A stretch of 64,000 nt of DNA, taken from positions 62,001 to 126,000 of the forward strand of contig DUED01000037.1 of assembly GCA_011176685.1 (NCBI GenBank), read 5' to 3'. This DNA is from Anaerolineae bacterium (GTDB lineage Bacteria > Chloroflexota > Anaerolineae > Anaerolineales > Anaerolineaceae). The translations under genes and the position numbers were made by a program. Under the pieces are notes generated by a model. It saw nothing but the letters and a program-made list of their open reading frames with translations, did no database searches and was not told the origin of the DNA. This document shows positions 54,538 to 63,255 of this stretch, one piece after another (the first letter of the stretch is position 1; each line of letters starts with the position of its first letter).

Positions 54538-56403
54538 CTAACCCGCTAAATATTCATTGATTTCTCGTGCCAGCTTTTCTGTAATGCCTGGAATCTCCAC
54601 GAGTTCCTCAACTTGGGCGTTGCTGATGTTCTTCAATGAACCAAATTTTTGCAGCAGCACTTTTTTACGCGCTGGTCCAATTCCAGGTATGCTATCTAAC
54701 TTGGATAAAAGTCCACGTTTTTGCCTGAGTTTGCGGTGGGCTGTGATGGCAAAACGATGTGCTTCATCGCGGATTCGTTGTAGCAGATATAACCCTTGTG
54801 AATGCTTGGGTAAAGCTAGGGGCAACCTTCGATTAGGCAGATACAGCAGTTCCTCCTCTTTCGCGAGTCCTGCGGCTATGAGGCGGTTCTTCAAACCGAA
54901 TATGCTAAGAACAGCGAGTACACGGTTGAGTTGGCCTTTTCCACCATCCACAATCAGCAAGTCAGGCAGTACTGCAAAGGAGGGGTCACGCTTCTCTCCA
55001 ACCAGTAGCTTTTCCTGAGATATCTGCCAGCGGCGGAAGCGGCGTGTAAGCACTTCTTCCATGCTGGCATAATCATCTGGTCCCTGTACAGAGCGAATGT
55101 TGAAGCGGCGGTAAAGTTTCTTGCTAGGGATTCCCTGTTCAAAAACTACCATACTGCCAACCGCGGCGGTGCCCTGGATATTGGAAATATCATAGCATTC
55201 AATGCGGTTGGGTGGCTGTTTTAGACCTAAGGCCTGCTGTAATTCGTTCAAGGCAGCGCTTTGCTTATGCTTATCTGCTTCCCATTGGGTTTTAAGTGCC
55301 TGCAGGGTCTCGACGGCGTTTTCAGTAGCCATTTTAACTAACTGTTTGGGTGTTCCCCGGCGTGGTACCTTTAATTGAATTTTACGGTCGCTTCCTTGCT
55401 GGTTAAGCCAGTGCTGGATAACAAGTGCCTCATCTACCTCGTTGGGCAACAAAACTTCAGAGGGTATGAATGCAGCTTCAGCGTAGAATTGCTTGATGAA
55501 TTGAGAAATGACTTCACTGTCCTTTTCGTCCTCTGCTCCCTCGAGAATGAAGTATTCGCGCCCGATTAATTTTCCATTGCGTATAAAGAAGATTTGCACG
55601 CAGGCATCCCCATTGCTGCGTGCCATTGCGATTACATCCGAATCTGTCTGACGGGGGGAAATGACTTTCTGCTTTTCGACGACACGTTCAATAGCTAATA
55701 TTTGGTCGCGGATTGCTGTCGCTTCTTCATATTGCATATTGGCGGACATTTTTCCCATTTCCCTGCGTAATCTTGTTAGGATGGGATCAGTATGTCCTTC
55801 TAGGAATCTCCCCAGGTCCTTGATCATCTGCTGGTATTGTTGTTGGTCTACAGCGCCGATACAGGGAGCTGTACACAGTTTGATGTCGTAATAAAGACAA
55901 GCGCGTGTATCTTTGCCTGTAATCACACGGTCACAAGTGCGGTAGGGGAAGATTTTACGCAGTAAGTCGAGAGTTCGGTGTACTGCCCAAGTGCTGGTAT
56001 AGGGACCGTAATAGCGCGAGCCGTCATTGGACATTTTACGAGTGACAGTAACTTTCGGGAAAGGATCGGACAAGTGGACTTTAATATATGGATAGCGTTT
56101 ATCATCCTTGAGACGCACGTTATAAAACGGGCGATATTTCTTTATTAGATTCATTTCCAGGATAAGCGCTTCTAGTTCTGATTCAACCACAATCCAGTCA
56201 ATATCGGCAATGTTGCGGATCAATTTGCTTGTTTTTTTAGTTAATTTTGCGCTGGAGTGAAAATAGGAGCGCACCCTGCTACGCAAGTTGATTGCCTTGC
56301 CCACATAAATAACTTTGCCATTCTCATCCTTCATCATGTAACAGCCAGGTTTAGAAGGCAAGGTATTGAGAATGCTTTGGATGTGGATAGAAAATGAAAG
56401 CAT
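54538..56403 (-). CDS. uvrC: excinuclease ABC subunit C
   Basis: A 621-residue UvrC. The GIY-YIG nuclease domain is at 15-95 (KPGCYMMKDENGKVIYVGKA). A UVR motif lies near 205-240 and binds UvrB. The RNase H-like endonuclease spans about 380-540 (ECYDISNIQGTAAVGSMVVFE, LLIVDGGKGQLN). Two helix-hairpin-helix motifs end it (SIPGIGPARKKVLLQKFG, EIPGITEKLA). It makes both cuts in nucleotide excision repair. A TAAAAT lies eight bases before the ATG, so it may be leaderless. No LexA box was seen. Confidence 0.96.
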   Translation of the reverse strand: MLSFSIHIQSILNTLPSKPGCYMMKDENGKVIYVGKAINLRSRVRSYFHSSAKLTKKTSKLIRNIADIDWIVVESELEALILEMNLIKKYRPFYNVRLKDDKRYPYIKVHLSDPFPKVTVTRKMSNDGSRYYGPYTSTWAVHRTLDLLRKIFPYRTCDRVITGKDTRACLYYDIKLCTAPCIGAVDQQQYQQMIKDLGRFLEGHTDPILTRLRREMGKMSANMQYEEATAIRDQILAIERVVEKQKVISPRQTDSDVIAMARSNGDACVQIFFIRNGKLIGREYFILEGAEDEKDSEVISQFIKQFYAEAAFIPSEVLLPNEVDEALVIQHWLNQQGSDRKIQLKVPRRGTPKQLVKMATENAVETLQALKTQWEADKHKQSAALNELQQALGLKQPPNRIECYDISNIQGTAAVGSMVVFEQGIPSKKLYRRFNIRSVQGPDDYASMEEVLTRRFRRWQISQEKLLVGEKRDPSFAVLPDLLIVDGGKGQLNRVLAVLSIFGLKNRLIAAGLAKEEELLYLPNRRLPLALPKHSQGLYLLQRIRDEAHRFAITAHRKLRQKRGLLSKLDSIPGIGPARKKVLLQKFGSLKNISNAQVEELVEIPGITEKLAREINEYLAG

Positions 56404-56493
56404 GAAGCTATTTTAACATGTTGCAAAAGAGTGGTAGAACCCGTGCAAAAACTGGAATGTTAGAATTGATCACTCATTCATATAGGAGCAGTT

Positions 56494-56919
56494 ATGAAAA
56501 TTTATTTTTCCTGTTCTATCACTGGTGGTCGTAACGACCAGGAGATATATCGCCAACTCGTTAAGTTTCTAATCGACAGTGGGCATGATGTTCCTACTGC
56601 GCATCTGGCTGATCCAGATGTTATGCAGGAGGAATCAGTCATTACGCCGCAGATGGTTTATGAGCGGGACATGATGTGGATTGAGAAATGTGATGCACTA
56701 GTGGCTGAAGTCAGTACACCTTCACACGGGGTGGGGTATGAAATCGCAAGGGCAATTATTTTAGAAAAACCTGTGTTTATCTGCTACCAAAAGGGGTGCA
56801 AGGTATCAAAAATAATCCTTGGTAACACATATGGAAAATTCTATTTGTGTGCCTATGCAAATATTAATGAATTAACGGATTCCATTCTGTCTTTCTTGGA
56901 GAAATTTAATGGCAAATGA
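56494..56919 (+). CDS. DNPH1-like 2'-deoxynucleoside 5'-phosphate N-hydrolase
   Basis: A 141-residue nucleoside deoxyribosyltransferase-fold protein. It resembles DNPH1/RCL: FSCSITGGRNDQEIY at the start, YERDMMWIEKCDALVAEVSTPSHGVGYE in the middle. The catalytic Glu is E72 in VAEVSTPS and the GVGYEIARA helix follows. DNPH1 hydrolyses deoxynucleoside monophosphates, including modified ones such as 5-hydroxymethyl-dUMP, and cleans the nucleotide pool. AGGAG precedes the ATG. It stands alone beside uvrC, which is divergent. Confidence 0.82.
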   Translation: MKIYFSCSITGGRNDQEIYRQLVKFLIDSGHDVPTAHLADPDVMQEESVITPQMVYERDMMWIEKCDALVAEVSTPSHGVGYEIARAIILEKPVFICYQKGCKVSKIILGNTYGKFYLCAYANINELTDSILSFLEKFNGK

Positions 56920-56963
56920 TATTACTCATAGTCCCTTCATTACAGGTATCATTGTCATAAACT

Positions 56964-57091
56964 GGAGGATTAGGTAATATGAAGTTGGTAACAGATGGAG
57001 GTTTTGTAATTAATTGAAAGACCTCATCAATGTACCCTCCTTTGGTATTAGCCGTCGCTGGTTATCCCTCCTTTCTAGCGGCGGCTTTTCT
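56964..57091 (+). promoter_or_regulatory. possible leader with short ORF and terminator-like hairpin
   Basis: A GGAGG (56964-56968) precedes ATG at 56979, which opens a 12-codon ORF ending TGA at 57017 (MKLVTDGGFVIN). CCCTCC then occurs twice downstream (near 57035 and 57066) and could pair with GGAGG. The stretch ends in the stem GCCGTCGCT/AGCGGCGGC (57051-57059 with 57077-57085) followed by TTTTCTT. The layout resembles an attenuator for the DnaJ-like gene at 57190, or simply the terminator of the upstream gene. Confidence 0.45.
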
Positions 57092-57189
57092 TAAAGTCTA
57101 AGAGTACAATTATTGAAAATGGTAAGAAATTCATTAAATCCCTTAGATAGACCTTGACGTTGAATACCAGGGGTAATTAAAATAAACAT

Positions 57190-58113
57190 ATGGAATATAA
57201 GGATTATTACAAAATCCTTGGCGTCAATAAGAAAGCGACTACTGAGGAGATTAAAAAAAAGTACCGCAAGCTTGCTATGAAATACCATCCTGATCGCAAC
57301 CCGGGGAATAAGCAAGCTGAGGAAAAATTTAAAGAAATCAATGAAGCTAATGAGGTGCTTAGTAATCCTAAAAAGCGATCTCGTTACGACCAGCTTTCTA
57401 ACTCTTATCGTACCTGGCAGCGGGCGGGGGGTACGCCAGGATCTTTCCGCTGGGAAGATCTGTTCTCTCAGCCGCAATATTCCACCCATGTAGAAGTAGG
57501 CGATTTGGGGGATTTATTCGAAGGTCTTGGTGGTTTTTCTGATTTCTTCAATGCTTTCTTTGGTGGACAAGGAACACGAGGTTCTCGTCGTGCTGGCCGT
57601 ACGGTTGCCCGCAGACCTGCAGCTTACCAACAACCCGTGAGCATTTCATTCTATGAGGCTTATCATGGCACTACTCGTACGCTTCAGCTAGATGGCAGCC
57701 GCATCGAGGTGAAGATTCCAGCGGGAGTGAGGACAGGTAGCAAGGTGCGGATAAAGAGTGCGGGACCACGTACAGCAGGGAGGCAAAAAGCTGATATATA
57801 CTTACTAATCACTGTAACACCCTATACGAGCTTTGCATGTAAAGGTAGTGACCTGCATAGTGAGAAAAAAATTAACCTCTTAACGGCAGTTTTGGGTGGT
57901 GAAGTGAAGATAGCTACTCCGTCTGGCGATGTGGTGTTGACTATCCCACCTGGAACACAGCCCATGCAGACTTTTCGATTAAAAGGGCGTGGTATGCCTA
58001 AATTGAAACCGAAGGGTGCTTACGGAGATTTATTTATCAAAGTGGAAGTGGAAATTCCACGCCGCTTATCAACTAAGCAGCGCCGTTTATTCGAAGATAT
58101 GAAAGGGGAATAG
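57190..58113 (+). CDS. DnaJ-like (CbpA-type) co-chaperone
   Basis: A 307-residue type II J-protein. The J domain covers 1-70 with HPD in YHPDRNPG. A Gly/Phe-rich linker runs to about 140. The two beta-barrel client domains follow without the zinc fingers of true DnaJ ([53 protein letters not shown]). It is a second J-protein beside dnaJ at 15.5 kb. Ten bases downstream is an HtrA protease, which makes a protein-quality-control pair. Confidence 0.88.
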   Translation: MEYKDYYKILGVNKKATTEEIKKKYRKLAMKYHPDRNPGNKQAEEKFKEINEANEVLSNPKKRSRYDQLSNSYRTWQRAGGTPGSFRWEDLFSQPQYSTHVEVGDLGDLFEGLGGFSDFFNAFFGGQGTRGSRRAGRTVARRPAAYQQPVSISFYEAYHGTTRTLQLDGSRIEVKIPAGVRTGSKVRIKSAGPRTAGRQKADIYLLITVTPYTSFACKGSDLHSEKKINLLTAVLGGEVKIATPSGDVVLTIPPGTQPMQTFRLKGRGMPKLKPKGAYGDLFIKVEVEIPRRLSTKQRRLFEDMKGE

Positions 58114-58123
58114 GAGTTTTATT

Positions 58124-59281
58124 ATGAGAGTAAAAATGGTTAATTATATTTTAATCACCTTGATTCAATTTTTTCTATTTAGCTCTTGTATTCCGGGAAT
58201 CAACATTCAGCCAGAAAAAATTGATCAGCAAAGTCCAACGGTAGTCTCAGCGCCACCACTTCTCAACTTGGATACAATGGAGAATGAGGACCTGCTCGTG
58301 GCTCTTTATGAGCATATCAACCCGGGTGTGGTTGCAATCCAGATTTATACCCAGGCTGGTGGAAGCGGGCAGGGCTCTGGTTTTGTTTATGATACTGAGG
58401 GACATATTATTACAAACTTCCATGTAGTTGAAAGTGCAGATAAGATTGAAGTGGGTTTTCCATCCGGCTTGCGCGTGGAAGGGCAAGTAATTGGTACAGA
58501 TTTAGACTCAGATATTGTGGTGGTGAAAGTAGATGCTCCTGAGGAAGAGCTGCACCCCCTGCCATTGGGCAGCTCCTCGAACCTTAAAGTTGGGCAAACA
58601 GTGATTGCAATTGGCAATCCTTTTGGTTTCTCTGGCACGATGACGACCGGCATTGTTTCTGCACGCGGTAGAACTATGGAATCAATGCGCATGGCACCCG
58701 GGGGCGGATTTTTCACTGCGGCGGATCTCATTCAAACAGATGCGGCCATTAATCCGGGCAACTCAGGCGGACCGCTTTTAAACCTTAAAGGTGAGGTTGT
58801 TGGTATCAACCGTGCTATTCGTACGGATAACGGCGGTGTTTTAACCGCACCTGTTAATTCCGGTATCGGCTTTGCTGTACCGGTTGATATCGTCAAAAAG
58901 GTTGTACCTTACCTTATCAGGGATGGTAGTTACGACTATCCTTATCTGGGTATTGTCAGTCGTGATGAACTTTCCTTGGCAGAAATGGCAGCGTTAGGAC
59001 TTTCGCCAGATATATTGGGTGCATATATCTTAGATATATCACCGGGAGGACCTGCCGAGGAATCAGGTTTGAAAGGCGGAACGGGAGAGACTGAGTTTGA
59101 AGGGTTGCTGGCTGGCGGTGATTTCATTGTAGCGCTGGAGGGGCGACCCATCCATAATTTCAGCGAGTTGTTGAGTTATTTGGTGGCGTATACTACACCA
59201 GGCGATACCATCACAATCACTGTTTTGCGCGACGGCAAGCAAATGGATTTTCAAGTGACTCTGGCGAAAAGGCCAGATTAA
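58124..59281 (+). CDS. HtrA/DegP-type serine protease, lipid-anchored
   Basis: A 385-residue S1C protease. The signal ends in a lipobox (FLFSSC22), so it should be a lipoprotein outside the membrane. The catalytic triad is H100 (NFHVVE), D130 (DLDSDIVV) and S214 (NPGNSGGPL). A single PDZ domain covers about 280-380 (PYLGIVSR, ILDISPGGPAEESG). It degrades misfolded exported proteins under stress. AGGAG precedes the ATG. Its operon partner is the DnaJ-like gene. Confidence 0.93.
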   Translation: MRVKMVNYILITLIQFFLFSSCIPGINIQPEKIDQQSPTVVSAPPLLNLDTMENEDLLVALYEHINPGVVAIQIYTQAGGSGQGSGFVYDTEGHIITNFHVVESADKIEVGFPSGLRVEGQVIGTDLDSDIVVVKVDAPEEELHPLPLGSSSNLKVGQTVIAIGNPFGFSGTMTTGIVSARGRTMESMRMAPGGGFFTAADLIQTDAAINPGNSGGPLLNLKGEVVGINRAIRTDNGGVLTAPVNSGIGFAVPVDIVKKVVPYLIRDGSYDYPYLGIVSRDELSLAEMAALGLSPDILGAYILDISPGGPAEESGLKGGTGETEFEGLLAGGDFIVALEGRPIHNFSELLSYLVAYTTPGDTITITVLRDGKQMDFQVTLAKRPD

Positions 59282-59295
59282 CAGGTTAATATTAA

Positions 59296-59326
59296 AGAGC
59301 TCCCAAATTCAGGGAGCTCTGTTTTT
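59296..59326 (+). terminator. terminator after the protease gene
   Basis: AGAGCTCCC (59296-59304) pairs perfectly with GGGAGCTCT (59312-59320), followed by GTTTTT. Confidence 0.88.
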
Positions 59327-59341
59327 GTTGGTGTAAGATAA

Positions 59342-59965
59342 TTAATCAGTAATCTCAAGGTTGTTCGCTAGCAGTAAAAGATCATTAAATAGCAGCTCCA
59401 GCTCATTCAATGCTTTTTGGAGGTCTTTTGGAACAGCTTTCTTAACCTCATCCATTCGCGATTTCAGATCAACCGTGATGCCAGGAAAAGATGATATATC
59501 CAATGTGTCAATGTCTCTATCGATATAATCCAATGCTTGTGAAAGACGGGTCTGATCGTTCTCTAGCAAGGCGATGCGAGCTATATTCACATTATTCTGG
59601 ATTTTGAAAATGTCCACTAATGTCACAGCTACCTGATGTTTTTCTTCCATTGTGCTGTAGTCTGTTTGTAATTGCGAGTAATCTGCTTCTACCTGCTGTA
59701 GGCGCTTAAGCTCTGTGTCCACCTCACTGAACGCATTTGATTTGGGCATGTAGAAAGCGATATAAACAACCGCCATACCAATAACAAGAAAAACGGCTGC
59801 AACTACCGCTGTCTTCAAAAAGCGGCTGAAAGCAGTCTGCTTCTTGATCTCTGGGATGCTTTTTAATTCCACTTTTCTTACCTTCCCGGTTGTTTTTTGT
59901 TTAGCTTTCGATTCGACAACAATAGGTTTTTCACCTGTGGCTTTTTTTTGTCCTTTATTGTTCAT
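59342..59965 (-). CDS. single-pass membrane protein with coiled coil
   Basis: A 207-residue protein of no family known to me. The first 48 residues are Lys-rich and probably cytosolic. One membrane helix lies at about 50-72 (FLKTAVVAAVFLVIGMAVVYIAFYMP). The external part has a heptad-like coiled coil near 78-115 (LKRLQQVEADYSQLQTDYSTMEEK) and a helical tail (LQKALNELELLFNDLLLLANNL). It may be a scaffold or sensor at the membrane. It is convergent with the protease gene and divergent from murJ. Confidence 0.6.
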   Translation of the reverse strand: MNNKGQKKATGEKPIVVESKAKQKTTGKVRKVELKSIPEIKKQTAFSRFLKTAVVAAVFLVIGMAVVYIAFYMPKSNAFSEVDTELKRLQQVEADYSQLQTDYSTMEEKHQVAVTLVDIFKIQNNVNIARIALLENDQTRLSQALDYIDRDIDTLDISSFPGITVDLKSRMDEVKKAVPKDLQKALNELELLFNDLLLLANNLEITD

Positions 59966-60086
59966 GAACTCTCCTTAAAATTAGCCTGTTTTAAGTATTA
60001 TATTACAATTTAGTCAATTGGAGAGTCTAGATTTCCTTTTTCATTCACTGTTTTCTCTAATCACTTTAGTTATGTTTATAAGCAAG

Positions 60087-60102
60087 TATAATCACGGGGA
60101 TG
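60087..60102 (+). promoter_or_regulatory. TATAAT box next to murJ start (likely leaderless)
   Basis: TATAAT at 60087-60092 ends seven bases before the murJ ATG at 60100. There is no ribosome site between them. Confidence 0.5.
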
Positions 60103-61692
60103 TCATCTCAAACGGAAACATCAAATCCAGCCAATCGTCAGATTGCACGCGCAGCCGGCATCGTTATGGCGGCTTTCATCTTGAGTAATCTTGTGGGTCT
60201 CCTCGCAAAAACGATGACCGCGCACGCTTTTGGTACTGGTGCGGAAAGCGAAGCTTTTTTTGCGGCTAACCGCTTTTCAGAGGTTCTTTTTAATCTTGTG
60301 GCGGGTGGGGCACTGGGATCCGCATTTATTCCTACTTTCACTGGTCTCCTGGTGCAAAAAGATCGCCAGCGAGCATGGCAGTTGGCTTCTGCGGTTGCCA
60401 ATCTGTTAGTGATTGTGCTTGTAGCCTTTAGCCTGCTAACAATTTTATTTTCTCGACAGGTTGTGCATTATATTTTAGCGCCCGGATTTTCACACGTTGA
60501 TCCAGCCAAAGAAGCCCTTGCAGCAGAATTACTGCGCATTCAAATTCCATCGGCAGTGATTTTTGGTTTAAGCGGGTTGGTGATGGGTATTTTGAATGCT
60601 CATCAGCGCTTTCTTTTGCCAGCGATTGCTCCTGCCATGTATCAGATTGGCTGGGTCGCAGGTGTCCTGGTGCTATCGCCCCGATTGGGCGTGCAAGGTC
60701 TCTCTATAGGGATTCTAATGGGCTCCTGCTTTCATCTGCTAGTGCAGATTCCTCAACTCCTTAAATTGCCGCAAGCAAGTTATAAGCTAATTATTGGGTT
60801 GAACTTGCCGTCTGTGCATGAGGTGATGCGGTTGATGGCGCCGCGGCTGCTGGGTGTTGCTGTTGTGCAGTTGAATTTCTTGCTCAACACTCATCTTGCA
60901 TCGTTGCAGTCTGAGGGTTCGGTTACCGCTATCAGCTTGGCTTTCCCATTAATGATTATGCCGCAGGCTGTAATTGCCCAATCCATGGCTATTGCCGCGC
61001 TGCCTACATTCTCTGCTCAAGTTGCACGCAATAAGTTTGATGAAATGCGTTCATCACTGGCAGCCACATTGCGAGGTATTCTTCTACTTTCTATACCATC
61101 CTCGGTTGGGCTGATATTGCTGCGCAAGCCAATTGTAGCTTTACTGTACCAAGGAGGTAGATTCTGCAGTGAATCTACTGATTTGGTGGCATGGGCGCTT
61201 CTATGGTATGCTGTGGGCTTGGTGGGACACTGCATTGTGGAGATTATCAGTCGTGCATTTTATGCCTTGCACGATACCAAAACACCCGTTTTCATCGGTG
61301 TGGGAGCGATGAGTTTGAATTTGGTGTTAAGCATTTTATTCAGTGCCTGGTTTGAAAGACTCGGCTGGATGCCGCATGGCGGATTAGCACTAGCGAATTC
61401 ATTGGCAACCTCGCTGGAGGGCGGCGTGCTGGTATTTATCATGCATAGGCGGTTGAAAGGTATGTATGGACATAATATTCTGCGTAGTGCTTTCAAGGCC
61501 TTGCTGGCTGCTTCTGGATTGGGGATTGCAATCTGGTTTTGGATTGAAAAAATGCAGGCAATTGCAAATTGGCAATTAGTTATTGGTGGTATTTTTCTTG
61601 GTGTAGTTGTTTATAGCTTGCTGCTTGTTGCCACTGGTATTGCTGAAGTAGGTATAGTAATAAGTTGGTTAAGAAAATATTTCAACCGATAA
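60100..61692 (+). CDS. murJ: lipid II flippase MurJ
   Basis: A 530-residue membrane protein with 14 hydrophobic helices of the MOP (MviN) superfamily. Characteristic parts are the N-terminal ARAAGIVMAAFILSNLVGLLAKT, GTGAESEAFFAANRF and the ALGSAFIPTFTGLL block. It moves lipid II across the membrane for wall synthesis. No terminator separates it from the GNAT gene 33 bases downstream. The start probably lacks a leader. Confidence 0.93.
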   Translation: MSSQTETSNPANRQIARAAGIVMAAFILSNLVGLLAKTMTAHAFGTGAESEAFFAANRFSEVLFNLVAGGALGSAFIPTFTGLLVQKDRQRAWQLASAVANLLVIVLVAFSLLTILFSRQVVHYILAPGFSHVDPAKEALAAELLRIQIPSAVIFGLSGLVMGILNAHQRFLLPAIAPAMYQIGWVAGVLVLSPRLGVQGLSIGILMGSCFHLLVQIPQLLKLPQASYKLIIGLNLPSVHEVMRLMAPRLLGVAVVQLNFLLNTHLASLQSEGSVTAISLAFPLMIMPQAVIAQSMAIAALPTFSAQVARNKFDEMRSSLAATLRGILLLSIPSSVGLILLRKPIVALLYQGGRFCSESTDLVAWALLWYAVGLVGHCIVEIISRAFYALHDTKTPVFIGVGAMSLNLVLSILFSAWFERLGWMPHGGLALANSLATSLEGGVLVFIMHRRLKGMYGHNILRSAFKALLAASGLGIAIWFWIEKMQAIANWQLVIGGIFLGVVVYSLLLVATGIAEVGIVISWLRKYFNR

Positions 61693-61725
61693 ATTCTTGA
61701 ATACTAATTATTTAAAGGAAATGGA

Positions 61726-62349
61726 ATGAAAAGTTTCATTCGAAAATCCGAGAGAACGGATGCAATGCAAGCCGTTAAACTGCTATTGATGACCATGGGA
61801 GATTTTGGTATTTGTCTTCTGGGTTTTGGGAATAAACATAAAACGCAAAGTGTCGCTAGACAATTTTTTCTATATGATGGAAACCGATTTAGTTTTAGAT
61901 TTGCGGATATTTTATTAGTTGACAGCAATATCGCAGGTCTACTGCTATCGTTTCCGGGGGAAGCGATGATAAAACTGGAAATGTACACCTTTTTTCAGCT
62001 ATGGCGTGTTTACAAAAAGATGGAAGCTTTCAAATTTATTTGGCGGATTTTACCGCTAGTGAATTATAAGGAAGCAGAAAAAGATGAGTATTATATTGCT
62101 CACCTAGCAGTTAACCCTTCCTATCGCCGACGTGGCATAGGCAAGCAGCTTTTAGAACATGCGGAAGTAAAAGCGAAAGAGAGAGGTATGCACAAGTGCT
62201 CATTGAGTGTGGACGTGGATAACACTGCGGCGATAAAACTGTATAGTAAATGTGGCTATGAAATTGTTTCTAAGTACAATCGGGCAAATTTAATGGATAG
62301 ATTCAACACACGTGGAAAATACCGCATGGTGAAATGTTTAAAGTTTTAA
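61726..62349 (+). CDS. GNAT-family N-acetyltransferase
   Basis: A 207-residue acetyltransferase. The acetyl-CoA loop is PSYRRRGIGKQLLEHA near 128, preceded by the beta4 strand YYIAHLAVN. The end has the typical NTAAIKLYSKCGYEIVSKY. The first 110 residues are longer than in minimal GNATs and include hydrophobic stretches. The substrate is unknown. The nearest annotated genes (MurJ, SagB-like) do not suggest one. Confidence 0.82.
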   Translation: MKSFIRKSERTDAMQAVKLLLMTMGDFGICLLGFGNKHKTQSVARQFFLYDGNRFSFRFADILLVDSNIAGLLLSFPGEAMIKLEMYTFFQLWRVYKKMEAFKFIWRILPLVNYKEAEKDEYYIAHLAVNPSYRRRGIGKQLLEHAEVKAKERGMHKCSLSVDVDNTAAIKLYSKCGYEIVSKYNRANLMDRFNTRGKYRMVKCLKF

Positions 62350-62375
62350 AGTAATTAAACAGGAGGTATTACAAA

Positions 62376-63107
62376 ATGGGTATTGGTCAGGATTTCATGG
62401 AAAGAACAAAATATCAAAATTTACCTGAGTCCCCCCAACGCAAAGGGTTCCCTCAGCCGTCATTAGAACTGTCTTGTGCATCCAATGTAGAATTAATTGA
62501 TCTGCCTGATCCAAAAGAAGTGGCACTTCCAAAATTAGACCTTGCGGATTTAATAGAACGCAGGAAAACTTTACGCAATTACGCTGACAAATCCTTATCA
62601 CTGGAAGAGCTCTCATTTTTATTATGGACTACGCAGGGAGTCAAGATGGTTACAGACAGACCAGTGGTCAAACGCACCGTGCCGTCCGCTGGCTCTCGGC
62701 ATGCATTTGAGACTTATTTGCTTGTGAACAAGGTCAAAGGGCTGGACCCCGGGCTATATCGTTATGTGTCTTTACAGCATAAACTTTTTAGTATAAAAAT
62801 TAAAGCAGATATTGCCAAAAGGTTAGCTGCTGCCTGCCTGAACCAGAGTCACGTATATAACAGCGCAGTAACCTTCATTTGGGTGGCAGTACCGGCTCGC
62901 ATGACTTGGAGATACAGTGAACGCGGCTACCGCTATATTCACCTGGATGCTGGACATGTTTGTCAGAACCTTTACCTGGCGGCGGAAGCAATTAAGTGCG
63001 GGGTCTGTGCGATTGCTGCCTTTGATGATGATGCCGTGAACAAAACTCTCAACCTGGACGGTGAGAAGATGTTTGTGATTTATCTGGCGTCCTTGGGAAA
63101 GCGCTGA
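62376..63107 (+). CDS. SagB/ThcOx-family nitroreductase-fold protein
   Basis: A 243-residue FMN-dependent oxidoreductase-like protein. The SagB signature is LADLIERRKTLRNYADKSLSLEELSFLLWTTQGV near 70-100, then PSAGSRHAFETYLLVNKV and the end GHVCQNLYLAAEAIKCGVCAIAAFDDD. In thiopeptide systems such enzymes oxidise azolines to azoles. Here no YcaO or peptide-precursor gene is present, so it is more likely a stand-alone flavin enzyme, as in many anaerobes. AGGAGG precedes the ATG. Confidence 0.85.
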   Translation: MGIGQDFMERTKYQNLPESPQRKGFPQPSLELSCASNVELIDLPDPKEVALPKLDLADLIERRKTLRNYADKSLSLEELSFLLWTTQGVKMVTDRPVVKRTVPSAGSRHAFETYLLVNKVKGLDPGLYRYVSLQHKLFSIKIKADIAKRLAAACLNQSHVYNSAVTFIWVAVPARMTWRYSERGYRYIHLDAGHVCQNLYLAAEAIKCGVCAIAAFDDDAVNKTLNLDGEKMFVIYLASLGKR

Positions 63108-63190
63108 GGTTATTTGGGGAAACACATTAATACATAAGCTTAAAATATCATCTGTTTTAAGATGGCAAGAATGCTCATTTAGCATCCACA

Positions 63191-63199
63191 TGCTATAAT
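63191..63199 (+). promoter_or_regulatory. extended -10 promoter of dnaE
   Basis: TGCTATAAT at 63191-63199 is an extended -10 element, 56 bases before the dnaE ATG. The -35 region is weak. Confidence 0.55.
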
Positions 63200-63255
63200 G
63201 ACTTAAATTAATCCCGTTGTTAGGTTGAAATTATTCACACAAGGTACAGCGATTG

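Noticed and set aside
62376-63107. Part of an azole-peptide (RiPP) biosynthesis cluster
   Set aside because: No YcaO, precursor peptide or transporter gene is near the SagB-like gene.
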